Of a stretch of DNA of 64,000 bases, positions 18,835 to 26,880 are shown piece by piece; the stretch's first letter is position 1; every line of letters starts with the position of its first letter. This stretch comes from Aliarcobacter vitoriensis (GTDB taxonomy: Bacteria; Campylobacterota; Campylobacteria; Campylobacterales; Arcobacteraceae). Both the position numbers and the translations under genes were made by a program. The notes beneath the pieces were generated by a model. That model had not been told where the DNA came from. It made no database searches and was given only the letters and a program-made list of their open reading frames with translations. Location: contig NZ_PDKB01000004.1 in NCBI RefSeq assembly GCF_003316695.1, positions 62,001-126,000 on the forward strand, in the 5' to 3' direction.

Positions 18835-19201
18835 TTGTATTACACTCTTTACATTTACCTTTTAATATTATATTTTCAATTTTATAATCTTTTAGTTTTA
18901 GATTTAGATTTTCATGAATACACTCAATTTTTGAACAAGAATTACAAATAAAATGGGAATGAGGTGATTTTTTTATCTCAAAATACCTTTTTTTATCGTT
19001 TGATTCAAATGAATCTACTATTCCTTCATCTTCAAAGATGGTAATATTTCTATAAAAAGTTGCTTTATCCATAGAAATTTGAACTTTTATATCTTCGTAA
19101 GATAAAGGTTTATTTGAGTTTATTAAAATCTCTAAAATAGATTTTCTAGCAGTTGTTAATTTTATATTGGTAAAATCCGAAATATTTTTTAAATTATTCA
19201 T
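18827..19201 (-). CDS. Fur-family regulator, probable Zur
   Basis: A short 124-residue Fur-family protein with winged helix (SMDKATFYRNITIFEDEGIV), HSHFICNSC and a terminal CKEC. The Zur assignment comes from context: it is divergent from znuA across two near-identical palindromic sites, one of which overlaps its own predicted -35 region. It lacks the longer N-terminus of typical Fur. Overlaps nhaA downstream. Confidence 0.82.
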   Translation of the reverse strand: MNNLKNISDFTNIKLTTARKSILEILINSNKPLSYEDIKVQISMDKATFYRNITIFEDEGIVDSFESNDKKRYFEIKKSPHSHFICNSCSKIECIHENLNLKLKDYKIENIILKGKCKECNTNG

Positions 19202-19218
19202 TTGAGAATCTTATCAAA

Positions 19219-19224
19219 ATTATA
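19219..19224 (-). promoter_or_regulatory. Probable -10 box of the Zur-like gene
   Basis: TATAAT on the minus strand, 18 bases before the ATG at 19201. The first palindromic operator (19238-19252) covers the expected -35 position, consistent with autoregulation. Inferred from sequence position only. Confidence 0.45.
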
Positions 19225-19237
19225 GTTAAAGTAATTG

Positions 19238-19252
19238 TACAACTAAGTTGCA
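19238..19252. promoter_or_regulatory. Zur/Fur-type 7-1-7 operator, copy 1
   Basis: TACAACTAAGTTGCA: a 7-1-7 palindrome with one mismatch between arms. Nearly identical to copy 2. It lies on the regulator side of the divergent region, over its predicted promoter. Confidence 0.7.
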
Positions 19253-19281
19253 TTAAAGAAAAAAGAGTTTAATATTTTGAT

Positions 19282-19296
19282 TGCAACTAAGTTGCA
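19282..19296. promoter_or_regulatory. Zur/Fur-type 7-1-7 operator, copy 2
   Basis: TGCAACTAAGTTGCA: a perfect 7-1-7 palindrome ending 20 bases before the znuA start. Its centre is 44 bases from copy 1, close to four helical turns, so both dimers would bind the same face. The 7-1-7 form is typical for Fur-superfamily sites. Confidence 0.75.
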
Positions 19297-19316
19297 TTAA
19301 AATAAAAAGGAAAAAT

Positions 19317-20201
19317 ATGAAAAAAATTTTAGTTTTATTTATGTTTTTTGCATCAGTTTTGTATGCAAATAAACCACAACTAACGGTGAATATTTTACCA
19401 CAAAAATATTTTGTAGAGCAGATTGTAAAAGATAAGTTTGATATAAATGTTATGGTAAAACCTGGTAGTTCACCACATAATTTTGAGCCAAAACCATCTC
19501 AAATGAAAGCATTAAATGCTTCAAAGGCATATTTTTTAGTTGGTGATCCAAGTGAATTAGCATGGCTTGATAGATTTAAGCAAAATGCTAAAAATACACT
19601 TTTTGTTGATACAACTATTGGAATAGAAAAAATTGCTATGGTTGAACACTCACATCATGATCACGACCATGATGAAGATGATCCACATCATGAACACCAT
19701 GACCATGGAGAAGATGGACTAGATCCTCATACTTGGCTTGATCCAATTTCTGTAAAAGTTCAGGCAAAAAATATCTATGAAGGAATGCTAAAAATTGATG
19801 CTAAAAATGGTGATTTTTATAAAGCAAATTATGAAAATTTTATAAAAGAACTTGATGACTTAGATAAGGAAATAAAAAATATTTTAGAACCTTTTAAAGG
19901 TAAACCTTTTATGGTGTTTCACCCATCTTGGGGATATTTTGCGAAACAATATGAATTAAGTCAAATTTCTATTGAAATAGAAGGTAAAGAACCAAAACCA
20001 AATGAACTTGTAAAGCTTGTAGAAGAAGCAAAAACACATAATATCAAAATTATTTTTGTTGCTCCACAGTTTTCTCAAAAAAGTGCAAAAACAATTTCAC
20101 AAAATATCGGAGGAAATGTTGTTTCGATTGACCCATTAAGTGAAGATTGGAAAGATAATATGCTTAAAACAGCAAAAGAGATAGCAAAAAGTTACAAATG
20201 A
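19317..20201 (+). CDS. znuA: Zinc-binding periplasmic protein ZnuA
   Basis: Solute-binding protein of a high-affinity zinc uptake system. The 294-residue protein has a signal peptide (KKILVLFMFFASVLYA), PGSSPHNFEPKPSQ with a zinc-ligand His, a His/Asp-rich loop (about residues 110-133), GLDPHTWLDP and FHPSWGYFAKQY. Start at 19317 has AAAAGGA in front; an upstream TTG at 19281 falls in the operator and was rejected. It overlaps the following NicO-type gene by ATGA. No znuB or znuC is in the window. Confidence 0.93.
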   Translation: MKKILVLFMFFASVLYANKPQLTVNILPQKYFVEQIVKDKFDINVMVKPGSSPHNFEPKPSQMKALNASKAYFLVGDPSELAWLDRFKQNAKNTLFVDTTIGIEKIAMVEHSHHDHDHDEDDPHHEHHDHGEDGLDPHTWLDPISVKVQAKNIYEGMLKIDAKNGDFYKANYENFIKELDDLDKEIKNILEPFKGKPFMVFHPSWGYFAKQYELSQISIEIEGKEPKPNELVKLVEEAKTHNIKIIFVAPQFSQKSAKTISQNIGGNVVSIDPLSEDWKDNMLKTAKEIAKSYK

Positions 20202-21697
20202 TTAGATATTTTATACTATTTTTAGTGCTAAAGAGTATCCTTTTAGGATGCTCTTTATGTTCTACTTTTACACCACGAACACATATATTTACATCTATAA
20301 AAGCTGATAATGAAAATATAAAATCTGTAAATATAAGATGGGAATTTGCAAAAGAGTTTGGTGAAGAACTTTTAAACATTTATGATTTGAATTTGAATAA
20401 AACTTTTGATAAAAATGAGTTAGAAATTATCGAAAATAGTTTACTTGATTATTTAGTTCCTAGAGATTTCATAACAACTATTTATTATGATAAAATCGAA
20501 AATGCTTCTGAAATACCTTTTGAAGTAAAAGATTATAAAATGTATTATAAAGATAAATTATTGATGTTTGAATACAACATTGAATTAGAAGAAAAGATAT
20601 ATGATAAAAATATTTTTAAAATAAGAATATTTGATAAAGAAGGTTTCTTTTTTATCGTATTTGAAAATAAAAACCAAAAATTTGATATTCCATATAGTGT
20701 GAAAAAAAATTCAAATATAAGTGAAGTTTCTTATGATATTGATGCACCAAATTTAAGTGAACAAAAATTTAGCAAAAGCTTAGTTCAATCAAGTAGTCAA
20801 AGTGAAAATTTAGTTGAAAAATGGACAAGCAATAGTGAAAATGTATATGTTGAAAATAAAGAAGAAACAATAGAAGAGATAAAAGTAGAAAAACCTAAAA
20901 ATATTTTAGATGATTTTACAGATAAAGTAAAAAAATATTTGGTAGATATTGAAAATGGAGATAGATTAGCCTTACTATTTTTACTTTTGGCTTCTTTTTT
21001 ATATGGAGTGGTTCACTCTATTGGACCAGGGCATGGAAAATCTTTAGCATTTTCGTACTTTTCGTCACAAAAAAGTACATATTTTGAAGCTTTTATGATT
21101 TCTCTTTTTACGGCATTTATTCATATTGTTGGTGCTTTGGTAATTGTATTAATATCTATATTTGCTCTTAAAACTGTTTTGAGTGGCTTTATAGCTGATT
21201 CAGTTTTATATATTACAGCTTTAAGTGCAGTGATTATTATGATTTTGGCAATATTTATTTTGTATAGAAAATTAAAGAAAAAATCTTGCTGTTGTGCAGT
21301 TTGTAATACTAGTTTTGAAGCTACACAATTTTCTATAAATTCACAAAATATTAATTTTGTAAAACAAAATTCTAATAGACCAATAATTTTAGAAAAAAGA
21401 AGTAAAAAACAAGATTTAATATTTGTTTTAACAGCGGGGATAGTTCCTTGCCCTGGGACTGTTTTACTTTTTGTTTATGCATTTTTACTGCAAACTTATT
21501 TTGCAGTATTTTTGGCTAGTTTAAGTATCAGTTTAGGTATGGCAGTAGTTATTTTTGCTTCATCGTTTTTAGGAGTAAGTTTACATAAAATATCTTCAAA
21601 CTCTAAAAAGTTTGTAAATATTGTAGAAATTATTGCTCCTATTTTTATGTTTATTTTAGCATTTTTAATGCTTGTTGGTTCTGGGATTTTTGCTTAA
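20198..21697 (+). CDS. DUF1007-NicO fusion metal transporter
   Basis: 499 residues. An N-terminal signal/lipoprotein-like segment (LLGCSLC) precedes a DUF1007-like soluble domain (to about 200), a Glu/Ser-rich linker and a NicO/RcnA-type membrane domain with VVHSIGPGHGKSLAFSYF and TAFIHIVGAL. A second conserved half has GIVPCPGTVLLF. The HxxxGPGHGKS motif is the NicO family hallmark. ATGA overlap with znuA implies the pair works together on zinc or another divalent metal; direction of transport is not established. Confidence 0.8.
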   Translation: MIRYFILFLVLKSILLGCSLCSTFTPRTHIFTSIKADNENIKSVNIRWEFAKEFGEELLNIYDLNLNKTFDKNELEIIENSLLDYLVPRDFITTIYYDKIENASEIPFEVKDYKMYYKDKLLMFEYNIELEEKIYDKNIFKIRIFDKEGFFFIVFENKNQKFDIPYSVKKNSNISEVSYDIDAPNLSEQKFSKSLVQSSSQSENLVEKWTSNSENVYVENKEETIEEIKVEKPKNILDDFTDKVKKYLVDIENGDRLALLFLLLASFLYGVVHSIGPGHGKSLAFSYFSSQKSTYFEAFMISLFTAFIHIVGALVIVLISIFALKTVLSGFIADSVLYITALSAVIIMILAIFILYRKLKKKSCCCAVCNTSFEATQFSINSQNINFVKQNSNRPIILEKRSKKQDLIFVLTAGIVPCPGTVLLFVYAFLLQTYFAVFLASLSISLGMAVVIFASSFLGVSLHKISSNSKKFVNIVEIIAPIFMFILAFLMLVGSGIFA

Positions 21698-22248
21698 AGT
21701 ATTTTTATCATATGATGAAATTGGCTTCCAGATACTTTTAAAACGACATTGTCTTGGAAGCCTAATTTTTCATATAAAACTTTTGCTTTTGGATTTTCAA
21801 AATCAACCAAAAGTGAAAGTTTTTTAAACCCTTGCTCTTTTGCTTTGTGCGTAGCAAAATTAAATAACTCTTTTGCTATTCCACGACCTTGAAAGTTTGA
21901 ATTTACACTAACAGTATCTATATAAAACTCATCTTCAAAACACTCTTTTTCAAATGAATCTAAAAAAATATCTTTTGATTTTATATGTTCAAGCATAGGC
22001 TTATCTAGTTTTTCTACATCATTTGAATTGTAAGCTAGTAAAATACCAACAGTTTTATTATCTATTTCATAAGTATAAATATTGTTATAGCTAAGACGGC
22101 AAATATCCATATTTACATAATAATCTAAAGTTTCTAATATTTTTTTATCTTCATTTTCACCAGTTAATGTATTTGCTACATTATGAATTGCATCGTATAT
22201 AAGAGTTGAAATATTTTCTATATTATTTTTATTTGCTTGTTTTATCAT
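21694..22248 (-). CDS. GNAT-family N-acetyltransferase
   Basis: 184-residue GNAT protein. Motif A is visible as VNSNFQGRGIAKELFNFA (about 130-147), followed by NPKAKVLYEKLGF, a common GNAT ending. Substrate cannot be read. Its stop overlaps the convergent NicO gene by four bases, and no terminator hairpin is seen there. Confidence 0.85.
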   Translation of the reverse strand: MIKQANKNNIENISTLIYDAIHNVANTLTGENEDKKILETLDYYVNMDICRLSYNNIYTYEIDNKTVGILLAYNSNDVEKLDKPMLEHIKSKDIFLDSFEKECFEDEFYIDTVSVNSNFQGRGIAKELFNFATHKAKEQGFKKLSLLVDFENPKAKVLYEKLGFQDNVVLKVSGSQFHHMIKIL

Positions 22249-22355
22249 ATTTCTCTTTCATAAAAATTTTTGAATTCTACATACTTAAAACTAACAGATA
22301 ATTAATAGATGTATTATAAAATCGTATCCCAATTATATGTAAGAGGAAAATTTTT

Positions 22356-23018
22356 TTGAGTAGAATTAGAATTTTAGTTTTAGAAAGTAATGATTTATCA
22401 ATTTCAAGGATTATTAAAAATTTAGAAAATAATAATTTTATAGTTGATATTTGTATAAATAATGATAAATTTCTAGAAAAGATATATAAGAATCTATATG
22501 ATTTATATATATTTAATATAGATGAAACATTAAATAATAGATTTCAACTAATAAAAATGTTAAATTCTTATCAAGATCTTACTATGAAGATGGTAATAAC
22601 TTCTATTCAAAGTATTGTAAAACTATCTTATTTATCTGGATGTGATGAGTGTGTTATTAAAACTATAAATGAAACAGAAATTATACTAAGAATAAAAACA
22701 CTCATAAGAAGGCAATTTAGAGTATATACTGATACTATCTATTTGACAAAAAATATTGAATATGAAATTTTTAATAAAAGAGTACTAATTAATAAAAAAG
22801 ATATATTCTTAGGTAAGAAAGCTACTTTAATTCTTGAATATTTACTAAAATTCAGGGGTTCTTTTGTATCAACTGATAGCTTAGAAAAAGGTGTTTATCC
22901 TGCAAATAGTGATAGTAAAAATGGAGTAATCCGTTTTTATATACATCAACTTAGACAAGTCATTGGAGATAATTTAATAGTATCACATAGAACTTATGGA
23001 TATAAAATAGATATTTGA
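22356..23018 (+). CDS. Orphan OmpR-type response regulator lacking phospho-Asp
   Basis: 220 residues starting at TTG behind AAGAGGA. The N-terminal receiver-like domain (1-110) has Asn54 where the acceptor Asp is expected (YDLYIFNID) and an altered acidic pocket (LESND), but keeps the Lys102. The C-terminal winged helix has IRFYIHQLRQVIG and HRTYGYKI, so DNA binding looks intact. No sensor kinase is adjacent. It resembles phosphorylation-independent regulators such as HP1043/CosR in logic, but is not obviously one of them. Confidence 0.85.
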   Translation: MSRIRILVLESNDLSISRIIKNLENNNFIVDICINNDKFLEKIYKNLYDLYIFNIDETLNNRFQLIKMLNSYQDLTMKMVITSIQSIVKLSYLSGCDECVIKTINETEIILRIKTLIRRQFRVYTDTIYLTKNIEYEIFNKRVLINKKDIFLGKKATLILEYLLKFRGSFVSTDSLEKGVYPANSDSKNGVIRFYIHQLRQVIGDNLIVSHRTYGYKIDI

Positions 23019-23020
23019 TT

Positions 23021-23050
23021 AAAAAGAGGAGACAGAAATCTCCTCTTTTT
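23021..23050. terminator. Bidirectional rho-independent terminator
   Basis: A perfect 12-bp stem (AAAAAGAGGAGA / TCTCCTCTTTTT) with a 6-base loop, T-rich on both sides. It ends the response regulator transcript and, on the other strand, overlaps the stop of the convergent oxidoreductase operon. Confidence 0.9.
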
Positions 23051-24242
23051 ATAAACTATTTTTAAATAGTGTAAAAAATCCCCAAGCAAAATATACAATA
23101 CACCAAATTGATAAAATCCATAATAATATATTTGCCATAGTAGTAACCATTTTATCTTTTGATGCATCAAAATAACCATTATTCTTTCCAACTTTCCATG
23201 CCATTGAAGCAATAAAAGTTACACCAACACCACCTAAAGATAAGAAAGTTAATAAAAACATAATAATAGAAGCCCATTCAATATTTAAAGGGTATTGATA
23301 AATATCATAACCTAAATTATTCATAATGTTATATCTTATGTATTCTCTAAAAGCTGATATTAAAAGTAAAACTACAATAAAAATAATAGTTGAAATATAA
23401 CTATTATTTAGTTTTTTTGATAATAAAATCATAGAAACAAAAGATAAATAAATAACAATAGAAAAAATATCATATAATCTATCTATTGAATAAGTCCAAA
23501 AAATAAAAATAATTAAACTTAAAATAAATCCAAAAGTAGAAATTTTTGTACCTACACTTCTCGAAAAAGATATAAATTTTTCATCAAAACTTTTATTTGA
23601 TTTTAAAAAGTCACTATAATTTTGTAGAAATAATCCAACAACAGGAATACTTAAAATCATAAAGAAAATATATCTAATTGTTTCTGGATGAAAGTTTGTT
23701 CCCGAAGTATCAACTATTCCATTGGGAGCGTACCATTGCATCCATTTTTCAGGTTGAATAGCTTGAACTGAAAATACATGCATTATTAATCCACAAAATA
23801 CTAATAATAAAAATGCCACTGTTCCTACTAATTTACTGACTGAACTTTGTTTTTTATTTGCATAATAGTACCAGTAATACATACTATATCCAACTAATAA
23901 ACAATATATAAATATTACAACCCAAAGACCTGATAAAGTATTTATTGTGTACCAGTTTGGGTCATAAATTACTTGTGTAAACAGTAAAGGTGCAACACCT
24001 AAAACTATCAGTAAAGAAACACTAATTTTACCAGTTTGTAGTAAGTGAGCTGTTAAAATTTCCCAATTTTTATCTGTTTTTTGTTTAAACCCTCCATATA
24101 AAGACAATCCCATACTTCCTAAAGATAAAAATACAAATAGAGCATGTAATGCCCAAGTTAAAACATATAAACTTTGAAAAACAACAGGGTAAAAAGGAAC
24201 TCCTGCTGGATCTCTAAGTAGATTTAAAATTCCTGCATCCAT
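23049..24242 (-). CDS. bd-family-like integral membrane subunit II
   Basis: 397 residues, about nine spans, no heme c motif. Segments such as VLTWALHALFVFLSLGSMGL, the LIVLGVAPLLFTQVIYD loop and FHPETIRYIFFMILSIPVVG can be lined up by eye with the upstream large subunit, so the pair may be a heterodimer of related proteins, not a classical CydA/CydB pair. Starts right after the large subunit with AAGGAG. Function inferred from the pairing. Confidence 0.65.
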   Translation of the reverse strand: MDAGILNLLRDPAGVPFYPVVFQSLYVLTWALHALFVFLSLGSMGLSLYGGFKQKTDKNWEILTAHLLQTGKISVSLLIVLGVAPLLFTQVIYDPNWYTINTLSGLWVVIFIYCLLVGYSMYYWYYYANKKQSSVSKLVGTVAFLLLVFCGLIMHVFSVQAIQPEKWMQWYAPNGIVDTSGTNFHPETIRYIFFMILSIPVVGLFLQNYSDFLKSNKSFDEKFISFSRSVGTKISTFGFILSLIIFIFWTYSIDRLYDIFSIVIYLSFVSMILLSKKLNNSYISTIIFIVVLLLISAFREYIRYNIMNNLGYDIYQYPLNIEWASIIMFLLTFLSLGGVGVTFIASMAWKVGKNNGYFDASKDKMVTTMANILLWILSIWCIVYFAWGFFTLFKNSL

Positions 24243-25585
24243 TATTTCTCCTTATTAAATTGTGATTCTATCCAAGTTGCCATTGCATCAAATTCCTCTT
24301 CAGGTAGTGAAATTTTTGGCATATATGGAACTGCTCCAGTTGCTAATGAAAATTGCATATATGATTTTATGGTATCTTTATCCCAGCCATTCATTTTTTC
24401 AAATAAAGGTCTATATTTACCAGTAATTTCTAGTGAGTGACAATTTGAACATGCAATTTTTGTAAGAAGTTCTCCAACTTCTAGTCTATTTTTATCTGTA
24501 ATTATTTTTAATCTATCAGGAATCCAAGGATTTACTTTTAATAAGCCATTTTTTTCTATAATATCAACTTCATTTTTTATGTTTTTACCTGGAACTTCTC
24601 TTCCCATAATTTGATTACTATAAACATATTGACCAACAACATAAGGTTTTCTAATACTTTCTCTTAGTTTTTCTCCTGGCCACAATCCAAAAATAGCAAC
24701 TACAAATAACATAACAACCGCAATTGGTCTATTTATGAAATTTGGTTTAAGTAAAGCAATTCCAAAATATAAAGAAAAAATCACAACTAAAATAAGCTTT
24801 GTAGTCATAATATCTGGCATATACATTTCTAAAAGAAGTTTCGCATTGTCTGGAAGAGTTGTCATATACCACATAAAGCAAATAACTGTAATAAATCCTC
24901 CGATAAAGCTTGTAATACCCATTTTTCTAATAAGTTCATTTTTTAATTCTTTATCACTTAAAGAAGTTGCTATAATAAGTCCTATAACTCCAGACATCAT
25001 AATCATAAAACCAATTCTTAGAAATAAATGAGGAAAAGTTGTAAGACCAAAGAAAGCATCACTAACAGAACCTGTTTGATAGAAAGCATCATTTCCAGGC
25101 CACATCATAAAACTAATAATTCCTATGATTAAAAATAGTGTTCCAACAGAAGCCAAGGCAAATGCATAAGTAAGTTTTAGATGAGTTTTTCTATCTATTT
25201 TATTAATAAAATATACAAGTGCAAAAACTCCAACTACTTCAAATACAAAAAATACCCATTCTGTTGCCCAAACCCAAACAAAGTTATGAATTAAAGCACT
25301 AATTCCTCTAGGACTTGCAGCAGTTGCTGTGTACCAAATTCCTGGACCTGTGATCGAACCTACCACATAAGAAAAAATAAGTAAAAACATACCATATTTT
25401 TTCATATATTCATAAAGTTCAGGTCTATCTTCTTTATAAGCTTTATGTGCTAAAAAAGCAAAAAGTAAAGCAGCACCAACTGATGTGTGAGATGCTAAAA
25501 TATGAATAGTCCCTGTTATTCCCATAATCCAAGCAGAGCCAATTTCTGGGAAATAAAAAAGTGGAAACATTCCAATTTGTTCCAT
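24242..25585 (-). CDS. bd-type oxidoreductase subunit I fused to cytochrome c
   Basis: 447 residues. The first ~300 residues form a CydA-like membrane domain with His28, His33, His100 and His186 and Glu109/Glu116 in conserved-looking helices. The quinol-binding Q-loop signature is not visible. After a periplasmic linker, a cytochrome c domain carries CSNCH (379-383) with Met422 as probable axial ligand. A bd-family enzyme that takes electrons from or through cytochrome c is the likely role, as described for non-quinol branches of the superfamily. RBS AAGGAG. Confidence 0.78.
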   Translation of the reverse strand: MEQIGMFPLFYFPEIGSAWIMGITGTIHILASHTSVGAALLFAFLAHKAYKEDRPELYEYMKKYGMFLLIFSYVVGSITGPGIWYTATAASPRGISALIHNFVWVWATEWVFFVFEVVGVFALVYFINKIDRKTHLKLTYAFALASVGTLFLIIGIISFMMWPGNDAFYQTGSVSDAFFGLTTFPHLFLRIGFMIMMSGVIGLIIATSLSDKELKNELIRKMGITSFIGGFITVICFMWYMTTLPDNAKLLLEMYMPDIMTTKLILVVIFSLYFGIALLKPNFINRPIAVVMLFVVAIFGLWPGEKLRESIRKPYVVGQYVYSNQIMGREVPGKNIKNEVDIIEKNGLLKVNPWIPDRLKIITDKNRLEVGELLTKIACSNCHSLEITGKYRPLFEKMNGWDKDTIKSYMQFSLATGAVPYMPKISLPEEEFDAMATWIESQFNKEK

Positions 25586-25653
25586 TTTTTCTCCTTTTAT
25601 AAAGTTATTTTACTAGTAAATAGTAAAACTTAATTGCTATATTAATGCTAGAT

Positions 25654-25800
25654 TGTTAATTTTATGTTGTTTAATAGTTTAAAATGGCTAATCTGAAGTT
25701 GTGGTTTTTAATTTTATCAGAAATTTGTAGGAGGCTGATTATATTTTATTTAGATTAACCATTTCAAAGAATTTTATAATTTATATGTTAATTTTATGTT
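25654..25800. repeat. Direct and inverted repeats in the oxidoreductase upstream region
   Basis: The 220-base gap 25586-25805 contains a 15-base direct repeat TGTTAATTTTATGTT (25654-25668 and 25786-25800) flanking an imperfect inverted repeat, AAATGGCTAATCT (25682-25694) and AGATTAACCATTT (25752-25764). It may hold regulator sites for the bd-family operon. No ORF or known RNA seen in it. Confidence 0.45.
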
Positions 25801-25805
25801 TGATA

Positions 25806-26822
25806 TTAAAATTGTTGTTTTGTAATTTCTTCTTCTGAACCTTTTTCGTTAATACCAGCTTCAGCTTGAATCATCATAAATATAAATTGTGCTAGATTTT
25901 CAGCCAAATGGCTATCTTTGTGTTTTTTCTTAATTTTTCCAATATTATAAGAATTCTCTAAATTAATTTGTAAACCTTTTTCCTCATCATATTTTAGATG
26001 GTTTCTAGCTCTTATCTCTTGCCAATTATCACTATTTATACTCTCTTGTTTCTCCATACTATCCAAAGCATAATTTAGTGCTTCCTGAAAGTAGTTATAT
26101 ACAAGTGATTCTACAATATTTGAAGGAAGTAATTTTTGAAAATATTTTGAAGTAATCCATTGTGCTTTTATTTCATCTACAATTTTTTCATTTTTAGAAT
26201 AACTCATATTATAGTACTCTTCCAAAGTTATCTTTCCATCAAAATTACTATCCATATTTAAAGTATGATTTAATTCATCATCTATTGCTATTATAGAATC
26301 TTCATATCTATACATATTATTTTGTGAATTAGATTTTATATAGCTGTCAAACACTTCATTTATAACCTCTAAACTATTTTTTTTAAAATTTAGAGATTGT
26401 AATATACTAAAACCATTTTTAGTGTTACTATACTCAAATTGGCTTAATTTACCATCTTGATTTATATCTGCTTTCAAAAATTCTCTTATATAGGCAATAT
26501 CTGTAAACCAAGCAGACACAAAATTTTGAGCTTCTCCACTTAGATGTATATTTCCAGATTCATCTTTTGTTATATTATCTATTCCAAAATTATTTTCTAA
26601 CTTTAAAATAGTTCTATTTTCTAAGTTTACAGATACTTTTTTGCCATTTATAGGGTCTGTAAAAACTGTTTTAGATCTATTTTCTGAAAAGTTTATACTT
26701 GTTTGATAAGCTTTTTGAGTTTTATTTTGTAAATTTTCTTCAAAAGATTTTTGAGTTTCTGAATGATTTTTATTTTTTAGATTATAAGATTTAAAAACTG
26801 TGCCATTTAACAATATTTCCAT
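25806..26822 (-). CDS. EF-hand protein of unknown function
   Basis: 338 residues with two canonical 12-residue EF-hand loops: DINQDGKLSQFE (119-130) and DSNFDGKITLEE (191-202), both with acid at positions 1, 3/5 and 12. No signal peptide or membrane span. Low-complexity charged ends. Calcium binding is a reasonable prediction; the role and partner are unknown. Preceded by GGGGAA RBS; lies between the oxidoreductase operon and two trans-sulfuration enzymes without obvious operon links. Confidence 0.75.
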   Translation of the reverse strand: MEILLNGTVFKSYNLKNKNHSETQKSFEENLQNKTQKAYQTSINFSENRSKTVFTDPINGKKVSVNLENRTILKLENNFGIDNITKDESGNIHLSGEAQNFVSAWFTDIAYIREFLKADINQDGKLSQFEYSNTKNGFSILQSLNFKKNSLEVINEVFDSYIKSNSQNNMYRYEDSIIAIDDELNHTLNMDSNFDGKITLEEYYNMSYSKNEKIVDEIKAQWITSKYFQKLLPSNIVESLVYNYFQEALNYALDSMEKQESINSDNWQEIRARNHLKYDEEKGLQINLENSYNIGKIKKKHKDSHLAENLAQFIFMMIQAEAGINEKGSEEEITKQQF

Positions 26823-26880
26823 AATTTCCCCTAAAATTATTTAATAGAGCAAATCATATATAAAAAAGAGTAAAAAACTC

